Assembly (NCBI RefSeq): GCF_029961145.1
Contig: NZ_JASBRG010000006.1
Span: 235,603-299,602 of the forward strand
Length of the DNA: 64,000 bases
Source of the DNA: Pinibacter soli
GTDB lineage: Bacteria > Bacteroidota > Bacteroidia > Chitinophagales > Chitinophagaceae
Direction of reading: 5' to 3'
A program made the position numbers and the translations under genes. The notes under the pieces were generated by a model, which saw only the letters and a program-made list of their open reading frames with translations, did no database searches and was not told the DNA's origin. Of the stretch, positions 27,732-35,403 are shown piece by piece; position 1 is the first letter of the stretch, and each line of letters begins with the position of its first letter.

Positions 27732-27786
27732 TGGGAAACGTAAAAAGCCGGCAAGACAATTGAGCCAGTTTGATGCCAAACTTTCA

Positions 27787-28365
27787 TTACGGCATCGTAT
27801 CACTTGCAACCACAGTTGTTCCTTTAAAGTTAAAGAAGGTTCTGGAGCTAAGGTCCTGCGTTGCTTCCATTCCATTGAAACCTCTTAGCGTATCGCGTTT
27901 CGTTCGAAGCTCCACATATTTATCCGTGTAGAATTTTTCTTTGCGTTGGTCCCACCAAAGCTCCTTGCAGAAAACGGTGTCGCCACTCATGTTGATAATG
28001 ATCACGCTGTCTTTCAAAAAAACTTTGTTTTCGTTTTCCCTGTACTTGCCATACTTCGCATCAAGTTTGGTTTCAACCTTCAGGGAATCGTTGAAGAAGT
28101 CGACGTGTAGTGTTTTTGGAAATTCTATAAAAGGAGCATCGGCAGTGCTGTCCTTATCATAGCGGTTCATAATAGGCGAAGTGAGTTTTGCCCTCATTTT
28201 TCCCGACTGGCTGTAGTAGGTAACAATTTCCCGTCCCTGTTCCATGGCCGTTACTGTTTTGGTAAGTGCACGAACTTCGTTGATATCGTTTTCGCAGGCT
28301 ACCAAAAGAAAACTTCCAATTGCCAATTTTGAGAATGTGCTAAAAATGTGACCGGGTTTACTCAT
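27787..28365 (-). CDS. lptC: LPS export ABC transporter periplasmic protein LptC
   Basis: A 192-residue lipoprotein form of LptC (SFLLVACENDINEV, lipid-bearing Cys24). The rest is a repeated beta-jellyroll with the family pattern EIVTYYSQSGKMRAKLTSP (about 48-66). LptC receives lipopolysaccharide from the LptBFG transporter and passes it to LptA. Bacteroidota LptC is typically a lipoprotein like this one. No other lpt gene is adjacent. It is convergent with the S41 protease, with only 55 bases between the stop codons. Confidence 0.88.
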   Translation of the reverse strand: MSKPGHIFSTFSKLAIGSFLLVACENDINEVRALTKTVTAMEQGREIVTYYSQSGKMRAKLTSPIMNRYDKDSTADAPFIEFPKTLHVDFFNDSLKVETKLDAKYGKYRENENKVFLKDSVIIINMSGDTVFCKELWWDQRKEKFYTDKYVELRTKRDTLRGFNGMEATQDLSSRTFFNFKGTTVVASDTMP

Positions 28366-28425
28366 ATCGCTGTTTTGCCGGCCAAATATCGCATAAAAAG
28401 ATGAATGGGAAAGCTAAAACCGATT

Positions 28426-28496
28426 AAGGCTTAACGCGAAGCGTCCAACGCAAGGACGCCCTTTGCCTTAGGCGCTAGGCATTTAGCGTTACGCTC
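28426..28496. repeat. Inverted repeat, family H (AAGGCTTAACGC / GCGTTACGC words), diverged
   Basis: The left arm carries AAGGCTTAACGCGAAGCG and CCAACGCAAGG; the right arm carries CCTTAGGCGCTAGGCATTTA and GCGTTACGCTC. The words AAGCTAAATGCCCAACGCC of the copy at 33582-33643 are recognisable in scrambled form. It lies between divergent lptC and rnhB. Confidence 0.6.
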
Positions 28497-28573
28497 AAAA
28501 GAAGTGAATAATTTTATTGGGAAACCTTGACCAAATATTAACACTTCAGTTATTTTTGGGAAAATTTTACCCT

Positions 28574-29173
28574 TTGCTGCAGGCGTATCATCATGAAATT
28601 TTAGTGGAAGCCGGATGCGATGAAGCCGGTCGCGGTTGCTTCGCAGGACCTGTATTTGCCGCCGCAGTTATTTTACCAAAGGATTTTTTTCATCCCGAGT
28701 TAAACGATTCCAAGCAAATAAAGGAAGCCGTAAGAGACGAACTGAGAGCCTATATCGAAGAAAAAGCCATTTGCTACGCCGTGGCACAGGTGAATGTAGA
28801 TGAAATTGATGAAATAAATATTCTCAACGCGTCTTTCAAGGCAATGCACCTTGCCATTAAAAAGTTGCAGATAGTTCCTGAGCAATTGCTCATTGACGGC
28901 AATCGTTTTAAAGCCTACAAAAAAATTCCGCATCACTGTATTATCAAAGGTGACGGAATATACGCATCCATTGCTGCAGCTAGTATTCTGGCAAAAACTT
29001 ATCGTGACGCTTATATGAAAAAGCTTCACAACTCTTTTCCGCACTACAACTGGAAGAACAATAAGGGCTACGGCACCGAAGAACACAGAACCGCGATCGG
29101 GCAACACGGCCTTTGTGAGCATCATAGGAAAAGTTTTAATATAGTGTCTGCGCAGATTGATTTGTTTGATTAA
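28574..29173 (+). CDS. rnhB: Ribonuclease HII
   Basis: A 199-residue enzyme that cuts RNA in RNA-DNA hybrids and at single ribonucleotides in DNA. The signature GCDEAGRGCFAGPV holds the first two acidic residues (D16, E17); the others are in LIDGNR and AKTYRDAYM. The region has no ATG near the start. I choose TTG 28574 (LLQAYHHEILVEAG), which gives the usual length; TTG 28517 would add 19 hydrophobic residues. A strong terminator follows. Identity is secure; the exact start is not. Confidence 0.93.
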   Translation: MLQAYHHEILVEAGCDEAGRGCFAGPVFAAAVILPKDFFHPELNDSKQIKEAVRDELRAYIEEKAICYAVAQVNVDEIDEINILNASFKAMHLAIKKLQIVPEQLLIDGNRFKAYKKIPHHCIIKGDGIYASIAAASILAKTYRDAYMKKLHNSFPHYNWKNNKGYGTEEHRTAIGQHGLCEHHRKSFNIVSAQIDLFD

Positions 29174-29220
29174 AGATTATTGCAGCAGGCAATATTGCTT
29201 TTTTTCATTTTTGTTTGTAA

Positions 29221-29252
29221 AAAAAGAGCTGCCTTTTGGACAGCTCTTTTTT
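29221..29252 (+). terminator. Intrinsic terminator after rnhB, probably bidirectional
   Basis: An exact stem AAAAGAGCTG / CAGCTCTTTT with a loop of nine bases is flanked by A on the left and T on the right. It lies about 50 bases after the rnhB stop and just past the stop of the small leftward gene at 29278, so it can serve both. Confidence 0.9.
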
Positions 29253-29277
29253 AAGCACTAGTGGCAATGTTTAATGC

Positions 29278-29502
29278 CTATTTAGCATAATATGCTGACA
29301 TAAAAATCAACACCAATCCTATAGATGATAACAGATATTTCCACTTGCCCATTTTTTCACCATAAAAAATTGAAACGAATATAAGTGGAGCTACCAAGCA
29401 TTCAAGTTTGTTAGACAAGCTTTTGTGCAATATAAAAGGCACAACAGGAAAAAAAATACTGATGCATACACCGAGGACAGGTTTCCAATATTTATCTATC
29501 AT
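29278..29502 (-). CDS. Small membrane protein of unknown function
   Basis: A 74-residue protein with ATG start, almost entirely hydrophobic. Three membrane segments can be seen (about 6-26, 34-50 and 54-73), separated by short charged loops (HKSLSNK, GEKMGKWK). I do not recognise a family. It is convergent with rnhB and shares its bidirectional terminator, which supports it being a real gene. The segment order resembles part of a DMT/EamA-type transporter half, but that is only an impression. Confidence 0.45.
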   Translation of the reverse strand: MIDKYWKPVLGVCISIFFPVVPFILHKSLSNKLECLVAPLIFVSIFYGEKMGKWKYLLSSIGLVLIFMSAYYAK

Positions 29503-29927
29503 ATAAGCGGTTTAGTTTTTTAATTTTTATTGACAATTTATGCCATAACTAGGCGACCATGCTATGTTGCAGATATCACAATTCCATTATTACAAAAAAG
29601 AGAATATCCAGTAAGAATAGCCGTACAGCCTGCAATAATATATGTTTATAGGGCTGATACTCCGCTTTTTATAAGACAATGTAGTCTTTTTGCTAAAAGG
29701 TTGGCAGATAATATAAAATAAACGCGTTTATTGTTGACCGTGATTAAGTTTCTGGGTAAAAAATGGAACGAATTTTCAAGGAAAGTAAATTTTTATTTTC
29801 GTGGTGCACGTTTTTTCTAAGGAATTTCATCAAGGTGCTAAATTTTTTTGTTTATACAACTAACAGGCATGGTTTTTACTTTTTACTTTTGATTTTTTAC
29901 TTATACTTGAGCATTAATTAGTTTATT
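29503..29927. other. AT-rich gap with no convincing gene
   Basis: This 425-base stretch separates a small membrane protein gene from batB. A 63-codon TTG-started reading frame (29530-29721) is not unlike protein but has no recognisable motif and no promoter; it may be a gene remnant. Near 29873-29905 there is a tandem run of TTTTTACTTTT words (related to repeat family M) without an opposite arm. batA, which normally precedes batB, is absent here. Confidence 0.4.
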
Positions 29928-30944
29928 TTGAATTTCCGATTCGAACATATCATTTTTCTTGCCGGCTTGGCGGTTGTTCCATTAGTGATTTTCCTGTTTT
30001 GGCGACTGCTGAACTGGAAAAAGAAAACCATGGCTGTTATCGGTGATCCTTCGCTGGTAAAGGAGTTGCTCAAAAACTACTCTCCCAAGAAATTTAACCT
30101 GAAATTTTTGTTGTCTGTTATTGCCTTGACGGCAGTAATCATTGCTATGGCGAATTTGCAGCGCAAAGGAAAGATGGAGAACGTGAACCGCAAGGGTGTT
30201 GATGTGATGATCGTAATGGACGTGAGCAAAAGTATGCTGGCACAAGACATTAAACCCAACAGGCTTGAGCGTGCCAAGCAATTGGTGAACAAGATCATTG
30301 AAAGAATGGAAAATGATCGCATTGGCCTGGTACTGTTTGCCGGAAGGGCATATATGCAAATGCCATTGACCACGGACCATTCTGCTTCTAAAATGTATGT
30401 GCAAAATGCTGGTCCGGATGTAGTTCCAACACAAGGTACAGTGATAGCCGAGGCGTTAAAAATGGCCAACAGCGCATTCAACAGTAAGGAAAGAAAATAC
30501 AAGTCTATTGTACTGATCTCTGATGGTGAGGATCACGACCCGGAAGCGTTGCCTGTGGCGAAGACCTTACAGCAGAACGGCGTAATGATAAACACAGTGG
30601 GTATCGGTTCTCCTGAAGGTGCACCAATCATTGATCCCAATACCAATGATTTTAAAAAAGACGCACAAGGGAATAACGTTATCACCAAACTCAACGAAGC
30701 AGAGCTACAGCAATTGGCACAAGCGGGAAACGGCATATATGAAAGACTGGAAGATCCGACAGAAACCGCCGATGAGATTACAAAGCAACTGGGCACGATA
30801 GAGCAAAAGGCAGTGAGCGATAATAGTTATATCAACTACATCAGTTATTTTTATTGGTTCATAGCGCTTGCGATCGTTTTGCTTTTATTGGAAATGTTTG
30901 TTTCAGAAAAAAGGAGCGGTAGCAGTATAACATCATTTGATTAG
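29928..30944 (+). CDS. batB: BatB-like membrane protein with von Willebrand factor A domain
   Basis: A 338-residue inner-membrane protein. Two N-terminal membrane helices (about 9-26 and 58-76) precede a VWA domain (about 88-285) with an intact MIDAS metal site (VMDVSKSM, later TDHS and ISDGEDHD), and a third helix ends the protein (about 303-323). The start is TTG; no ATG fits. Bat proteins are part of the Bacteroidota aerotolerance/stress operon with MoxR and DUF58 proteins. Here only BatB and BatC are together, seven bases apart; BatD lies 11 kb away and BatA is not in the window. Confidence 0.9.
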   Translation: MNFRFEHIIFLAGLAVVPLVIFLFWRLLNWKKKTMAVIGDPSLVKELLKNYSPKKFNLKFLLSVIALTAVIIAMANLQRKGKMENVNRKGVDVMIVMDVSKSMLAQDIKPNRLERAKQLVNKIIERMENDRIGLVLFAGRAYMQMPLTTDHSASKMYVQNAGPDVVPTQGTVIAEALKMANSAFNSKERKYKSIVLISDGEDHDPEALPVAKTLQQNGVMINTVGIGSPEGAPIIDPNTNDFKKDAQGNNVITKLNEAELQQLAQAGNGIYERLEDPTETADEITKQLGTIEQKAVSDNSYINYISYFYWFIALAIVLLLLEMFVSEKRSGSSITSFD

Positions 30945-30950
30945 AAGACT

Positions 30951-31625
30951 ATGAGGACAAAACATTTGATACATTTTTTCCTGGGCTCATCGATAGTTGC
31001 GCCGGCGATGCTACACGCACAATCGGGTGGTAAGGATTTGCGCGAAGCAAACAAGTTGTACAAGGAGAAAAAGTTTGATCAATCGCTGAAAGCTTACAAC
31101 AAGGCATTGCAAGCTGCGCCGAATAACTCTACCATTAATTACAATACCGGCAACGCGAACTTTCGCAATAATAAATTTGAGAATGCGGTAAGCGATTACG
31201 ACAATACCGTTTCCAATACGAGTGATAACACACTCAAGCAAAACGCTTACTACAACAAAGGCGTTTCATTTAGCAAGCAGAAGAAACTGCCGGAAAGCAT
31301 TGAAGCCTATAAGGACGCGTTAAAGCTGAACGGGAGCGACAAAGAAGCGAGAGAGAATTTGCAAAAAGCGCTGATGGAACAAAAACAACAACAGCAGCAG
31401 CAACAGCAAAACAAGCAGGATAATAAAAAAGATAACAAGAAAGATCAGGATAAAAAACAGGATCAAAAACAAGATCAGCAACAGCAGCCAAAAGAACAAC
31501 AAAGCAAATTAAACAAACAGCAGGTGGAGCAGCTGCTTCAGGCGCTTCAGCAAAAAGAAAAAGAGGTGCAGAAGAAAATGCAGCAAAAAGATGCGAGCCC
31601 TACGCAGCCTGATAAGGACTGGTAG
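30951..31625 (+). CDS. batC: BatC-like TPR protein with glutamine/lysine-rich tail
   Basis: A 224-residue exported protein. After a signal peptide (to about 24, MLHAQSG) three TPR units run from about 28 to 140 (ANKLYKEKKFDQSLKAYNKA and so on). The tail (about 142-224) is nearly all Gln, Lys and Asp with runs of Gln, which is low complexity at DNA level too. The start codon is six bases after the batB stop, so the two are co-translated. BatC and BatB are thought to form a periplasmic complex. A terminator follows at 31698. Confidence 0.88.
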   Translation: MRTKHLIHFFLGSSIVAPAMLHAQSGGKDLREANKLYKEKKFDQSLKAYNKALQAAPNNSTINYNTGNANFRNNKFENAVSDYDNTVSNTSDNTLKQNAYYNKGVSFSKQKKLPESIEAYKDALKLNGSDKEARENLQKALMEQKQQQQQQQQNKQDNKKDNKKDQDKKQDQKQDQQQQPKEQQSKLNKQQVEQLLQALQQKEKEVQKKMQQKDASPTQPDKDW

Positions 31626-31697
31626 GAATGGTTGAATAACTGAGTAACTGAATAACTGAAGGGTTGAATGTTGTGGTGCGAAATTGAAACTTATACT

Positions 31698-31730
31698 CTC
31701 CGAAGCTTTTGGCTTCGGAGTTTTATTTTC
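31698..31730 (+). terminator. Intrinsic terminator after batC
   Basis: Stem CTCCGAAGC / GCTTCGGAG with a five-base loop, followed by TTTTATTTTC. It lies 73 bases after the batC stop codon. Confidence 0.8.
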
Positions 31731-31851
31731 CGCTCTGCAAGGCTTGTAGCCTTGCAGGATCATTCTGTCGCCTCTGGCGATTTTACCTTAAAATATAATG
31801 TTGCCAAAGGCAACAAAATAAAACTGCAAGGCTACAAGCCTTGCAGAGCGG
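31730..31851. repeat. REP-like element, family P, best copy (122 bp)
   Basis: The two 28-base ends (31730-31757 and 31824-31851) are perfect reverse complements. Each end is itself a palindrome around GGCTTGTAGCC. Between them lie two small hairpins, TCGCCTCTGGCGA and GTTGCCAAAGGCAAC, and the flanks GGATCATTCT and AAAATAAAA. The same parts in the same order are in the copy at 37486-37590; a short copy is at 4812-4894. It contains no reading frame, so it is non-autonomous. Confidence 0.85.
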
Positions 31852-31877
31852 AACTTTCGACCCTTCCGGTTATTCAA

Positions 31878-32579
31878 TTATTCGCTGTACTTATACCCCA
31901 CGCCTCTTACCGAATGAAAGTATTTCGGATTACGGCTGTCCTCTTCAAAGTATTTGCGGAAGTTTAAAATGAAATTGTCGATCGTGCGGGTCGTTGGATA
32001 TACGTTGTAGCCCCAAACGGTTTGAAGGATCTTTTCCCTTGGCACCACCTCGTTCTTATTTTCGATAAGGAGCTTTAGGAGCATTGTTTCTTTTTTGCTC
32101 AGTTGCACAGTTTCGCCGCTTTTGGTAGTTGCTTCCTGAGCTTTGAAGTCGATAGTGTTATTGCCAAAGCTATAGGAATCACCAATGGTGTCTTTATCCT
32201 GCAGTTTGGCATTCTTCTCAATCAGTTTATGAACACGCAGCAGGAGTTCTTCCAGGTTAAATGGTTTGGTAAGATAATCGTCTGCGCCTTTTTTCAAGCC
32301 CAGTACTCTGTCAGTGCTGCTGTTCTTTGCACTTAATATCAGCACTGGTGTTTCATTGCTTTTCACCCGCATGGTCTCCAGCACGGTAATACCATCGAGT
32401 TCGGGTAACATAATGTCAAGTATCACCAAATCGAAATACTCGCCCTGAAGAGCTTTTAAAGCTGCGTTCCCTTCAAATGCAGACGTCACTTCATATCCTT
32501 CCAGCTCAAGATTTAATTTCAGCGAATCGTGAAGGTTCTCTTCATCTTCTACCAGTAAAATTGATTTCTTTGTACTCAT
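31878..32579 (-). CDS. OmpR/PhoB family response regulator
   Basis: A 233-residue two-component regulator. The receiver domain (about 5-120) has the acidic pocket EDEE, the phospho-acceptor aspartate in DLVILDIMLPELDG (Asp54) and the conserved lysine in KPFNLEELL. A winged-helix DNA-binding domain follows (about 135-230, ending in RGVGYKYSE). Its start codon overlaps the stop of the histidine kinase gene by four bases, so the two are translationally coupled. The stop codon lies in a family A repeat arm. Target genes are unknown. Confidence 0.95.
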   Translation of the reverse strand: MSTKKSILLVEDEENLHDSLKLNLELEGYEVTSAFEGNAALKALQGEYFDLVILDIMLPELDGITVLETMRVKSNETPVLILSAKNSSTDRVLGLKKGADDYLTKPFNLEELLLRVHKLIEKNAKLQDKDTIGDSYSFGNNTIDFKAQEATTKSGETVQLSKKETMLLKLLIENKNEVVPREKILQTVWGYNVYPTTRTIDNFILNFRKYFEEDSRNPKYFHSVRGVGYKYSE

Positions 32580-33556
32580 ACGTGAAACTGAATGGTAAAG
32601 TTAGCGCCGGTTGGCAAATTATCGGTTACTACAATACGTGCGTTGTGTTCAAATGCAATCCTTTTACAAAGATATAATCCAAGGCCGGTTCCTTTTGTTT
32701 TGCGCACCTTTTCATCGCCGATCCGGTAAAACCTGTCAAATATTTTTTGCTTCTCATTGTCTGGAATGCCCACGCCATTGTCAGTCACACTTACCAGGAT
32801 CATATTCTTTTTGCGATGCATGGTAAATCCAATCTCACCTTCTTTGCTGCCATATTTTACCGCGTTGTCGATAAGATTGTTGATCAGTATTTGCAATAAC
32901 AAAGGATCGCCCTCCAACGACAGATCTTCTTCTACAGAGATGCTCCAATTCTTATTTGGGAATCGGGTTCTGTACTCTTCTACGCTTCTTCGGGCAAGGT
33001 CTGACAAGTTCAAATCTTCTTTTGTAGAATGAAAAGCTTTTTCATCCATCTGTGCCGACACCAGTATATTATTTGCCAAAGTATTCAACCTGTTCGTTTC
33101 CTGCAAGGTCATCGCGATGATCTTTTGCTGTTTCTCTTCATCCAGTCTATGCTTTTGCAATGTTTCCAGGTTCAGCTTCGCGACGGCGATTGGCGTTTTC
33201 AGTTCATGAGTGATCGCCATCATAAAATTATGTTGCTGTTCTGACAGTTTAAACTCTCTTCTTACGGCGCGATATACAAAAAACGCACCCACAATAATGA
33301 GAGAAAAAAATACTGTGCCTTCCCCTACATATTTTGCCGTGGCACGATGCTGCTCGTCGGTAATTTGCTGAACTTTTGTAAGATAGGCAGGATCGTCGGC
33401 CTTTAGTTCTTCCAGTTTGTAGTTGGTCATCTGGTGGCTTTGGCGCATGAGCGAAACGAACCACCAGACCAAAGCGGCTATTATATAAAGCAAAAGAAGA
33501 TAAAATAACGCGGAGGCAAAGCCAAGTTTCCTCGCCGGAATCAGTTTTCTTAACAT
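32576..33556 (-). CDS. Sensor histidine kinase
   Basis: A 326-residue inner-membrane kinase with two membrane helices (about 13-35 and 78-97) and a short periplasmic loop of about 45 residues. No HAMP domain is visible. The HisKA domain has the H-box AITHELKTPIAVAK (about 114-127) and the catalytic domain has N (NNLIDNAVKYG), G1 (DNGVGIP) and G2 (GTGLGLYL) boxes. The small loop suggests that it senses the membrane or a partner protein rather than a large ligand. It overlaps the response regulator gene by ATGA. Confidence 0.95.
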   Translation of the reverse strand: MLRKLIPARKLGFASALFYLLLLYIIAALVWWFVSLMRQSHQMTNYKLEELKADDPAYLTKVQQITDEQHRATAKYVGEGTVFFSLIIVGAFFVYRAVRREFKLSEQQHNFMMAITHELKTPIAVAKLNLETLQKHRLDEEKQQKIIAMTLQETNRLNTLANNILVSAQMDEKAFHSTKEDLNLSDLARRSVEEYRTRFPNKNWSISVEEDLSLEGDPLLLQILINNLIDNAVKYGSKEGEIGFTMHRKKNMILVSVTDNGVGIPDNEKQKIFDRFYRIGDEKVRKTKGTGLGLYLCKRIAFEHNARIVVTDNLPTGANFTIQFHV

Positions 33557-33581
33557 CGTTTTGAAGGTTTGAGAGGGAATA

Positions 33582-33643
33582 CGCTTAAAGCTAAATGCCC
33601 AACGCCTAATGCAGCGCTAAGCGTTGGGCATTCAGCTTTAAGC
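33582..33643. repeat. Inverted repeat, family H, well kept
   Basis: GCTTAAAGCTAAATGCCCAA followed by CGC pairs with GCGTTGGGCATTCAGCTTTA followed by AGC, with only a short loop (CTAATGCAGCGCTAA region). The arms differ at one or two positions. It lies between the histidine kinase and gldH. A diverged copy is at 28426-28496. Confidence 0.8.
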
Positions 33644-33655
33644 CTGATTCACCCC

Positions 33656-34135
33656 TTAATTCGCTTTCTCAACCCGCAAACCTACATTCACAACATGTTC
33701 CAAAGGATCATCACGCATAATTTGCTCGAGTGCAAAATCGTATGTTCCTTTTTTATTGAAACGTACCGGATCACGGGTAATACGTATGCGGTGGTAAAAA
33801 ATATCGTCCATCCCGCTGCCGAGCCAGCCCTTATCATTGTTGCCAAGAGTAAGGTCAAGTTGTTGCCTTGTTGCTTTTGAATCGCCTGGCGCCTTTGTGT
33901 ATACATTCATCCAGATGTTATTGTATTTATATGCATCCGTATGTCTTAATGTGATGAATACATTGTAGAGCGCCGTGGTATCTTGAATGTCAAACTGAAC
34001 ACTTTGTCGGTCAGAGGCATCCCACTGTTGATTTTTAATGGAAACGTTCTTTTCAAAAACATCGTTCGTCGCACAGCCCGTTAGAGTACCAATCAAACAA
34101 AAAGCAACAAAGGCTATCGGCAAATATTTTTTCAT
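33656..34135 (-). CDS. gldH: Gliding-motility-type lipoprotein GldH
   Basis: A 159-residue lipoprotein (IGTLTGCATND, lipid-bearing Cys21). The body has the family's pattern of a short all-beta domain (QSVQFDIQDTTALYNVFITL, NIWMNVYTK, GSGMDDIFYHRI). ATG 34135 is the start; an in-frame upstream ATG would translate part of a repeat. GldH is needed for gliding in Flavobacterium but also occurs in non-gliding Bacteroidota. No other gld genes are nearby. It lies between YicC and the histidine kinase in a leftward series. Confidence 0.88.
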   Translation of the reverse strand: MKKYLPIAFVAFCLIGTLTGCATNDVFEKNVSIKNQQWDASDRQSVQFDIQDTTALYNVFITLRHTDAYKYNNIWMNVYTKAPGDSKATRQQLDLTLGNNDKGWLGSGMDDIFYHRIRITRDPVRFNKKGTYDFALEQIMRDDPLEHVVNVGLRVEKAN

Positions 34136-34148
34136 GAAGGGATTATAA

Positions 34149-34221
34149 TAGTTGTTAGTTGTTGGTTGATAGTTGTTAGCGAGCCGCCGATAGTGTGCAA
34201 CTACTAACAACTATCAACTTT
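34149..34221. repeat. Inverted repeat, family B, between yicC and gldH
   Basis: Left arm 34149-34179 (TAGTTGTTAGTTGTTGGTTG and ATAGTTGTTAG), right arm 34197-34221 (CAACTACTAACAACTATCAA plus CTTTC). It fills the gap between two leftward genes and ends two bases from the yicC stop codon. Confidence 0.8.
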
Positions 34222-34223
34222 CT

Positions 34224-35099
34224 TTATAGCACGTTCAATACTTGTTCTTTTGCTTTTTCCAGTTCATCTTTCATCACCACAACACATTTCTGGATAGATG
34301 AATCGTATGCTTTGGCGCCGGTAGTGTTTATCTCACGACCAACTTCCTGCAATATGAAGGAAAGTTTTTTACCTTTTTCTTCGCCGTTCTCTTTTATCAG
34401 CGACCTGAAATAATCGCAATGGTTTTTCAAACGCACTTGTTCTTCGCTGATGTCGATTTTCTCAATATAATAAACGAGCTCTTGCTCCAATTTATTGGTG
34501 TCGTAGTTGTCTGCACCTACATTTTCTTCCAGCAGTTTCACCAGGTTTTCTCTAATTTTTGTTTTGCGCAAAGGTTCCAACTCGATCACTTTGTTTTGTT
34601 GACTCTCAATATTGGATATGCGGAGCAGAAGATCTTCTTCCAGGATTCTGCCTTCCTCGGCACGGTGAAGGTTCAGGTCGTCGATAGCTGCGAGAATAGC
34701 CTTTTCAAATTCATTCCACTCGTTTTCCGTTAAGGTATCGCCGGTTGGCGTGATCACTTCAGGGAGTTTCAATAATGAACTGAGAATATGCGCGGGATCG
34801 AGATTCAATTCTTTGGACAATGCAGCCACCGGTTCGTAATATGCTTTGGCAAGATCTACATTTATCGTTACCGGTTTTGCGGAGCCGGTTTGTTTTAAAC
34901 TGATCGTACAATCGATGCTGCCACGACCAAGCTTCTTGGAAAGGATGCCACGAATGTCGAACTCAAACGGTTTTAAAAATGCAGGCATTTTCAGGTTTAC
35001 TTCAAACTGTTTTCCATTAAGGGATTTTATATCAATCAGGAAAGTTTTATCACCCACATTTTTTTCGGCCCTTCCGAAGCCAGTCATTGATTTGAGCAT
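34224..35099 (-). CDS. yicC: YicC/YloC family endoribonuclease
   Basis: A 291-residue cytoplasmic protein. The N-terminus MLKSMTGFGRAEK is the family signature, the middle has EIKSLNGK-type sequence (DIKSLNGKQFEVNLKMP), and the C-terminal DUF1732 region ends with VGREINTTGAKAYDSSIQ and VVMKDELEKAKEQVLNV. YicC proteins form hexameric RNases that process or degrade RNA, including small RNAs in E. coli. Length is typical. It follows the RluE-like gene after a 282-base gap that holds a repeat. Confidence 0.94.
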   Translation of the reverse strand: MLKSMTGFGRAEKNVGDKTFLIDIKSLNGKQFEVNLKMPAFLKPFEFDIRGILSKKLGRGSIDCTISLKQTGSAKPVTINVDLAKAYYEPVAALSKELNLDPAHILSSLLKLPEVITPTGDTLTENEWNEFEKAILAAIDDLNLHRAEEGRILEEDLLLRISNIESQQNKVIELEPLRKTKIRENLVKLLEENVGADNYDTNKLEQELVYYIEKIDISEEQVRLKNHCDYFRSLIKENGEEKGKKLSFILQEVGREINTTGAKAYDSSIQKCVVVMKDELEKAKEQVLNVL

Positions 35100-35134
35100 C
35101 GTAGTCTAAATTTTAAGCAAAGTAATGAAAAGAG

Positions 35135-35403
35135 TGGAGAGTTGGGAATTGAAAGTTGAAAGTTGAAAGTTGAAAATTAGGTCGGCCATGTTGGTGAGAA
35201 GAGCTGCTTCTGCAGATTAGTCCACCAACACTTCTATATTAACAACAGCATTTGAGCATCCTGATTGGTGTTCATTTCTTGATGTTAGCAGATGTATTGC
35301 GAGTTGCAGGAACCTAAACTATTTCCTGGAAGATTGACTATGCAATAGGGCAGATGCAATCCACCCTGCCATTTTCAACTTTCAACTTTCCATTTTCAAC
35401 TTC
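35135..35403. repeat. Inverted repeat, family J (GTTGAAAGTTGAAAATG words), wide spacing
   Basis: The left arm (35135-35178) is four tandem GAAAGTTGAAAGTTGA-type words. The right arm (35371-35403) is CATTTTCAACTTTCAACTTT and CCATTTTCAACTTC. About 190 bases of non-repetitive, apparently non-coding sequence lie between, far more than in other elements. The right arm covers the last eight codons and the stop of the pseudouridine synthase gene (stop 35382-35384). Confidence 0.75.

Larger units (their letters stand above)
31630..31882. repeat. Inverted repeat, family A, enclosing a terminator and a family P element
   Basis: The left arm (31630-31668) has GTTGAATAACTGAGTAACTG words and then AAGGGTTGAA. 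The right arm (31857-31882) has TTCGACCCTTCC and GGTTATTCAATTATTCG, the complement in the same order. Between the arms lie the batC terminator and a complete P element, so this is a nested structure. The right arm contains the stop codon of the response regulator (31878-31880). Confidence 0.75.

Noticed and set aside
29530..29721. 63-codon TTG-started frame as a gene
   Set aside because: No family, no promoter box and no conserved motif; described only as part of the gap.
31373..31620. Glutamine-rich region of batC as a microsatellite or frameshift artefact
   Set aside because: Such Gln/Lys-rich tails are usual in BatC proteins and the frame stays intact to the stop codon.
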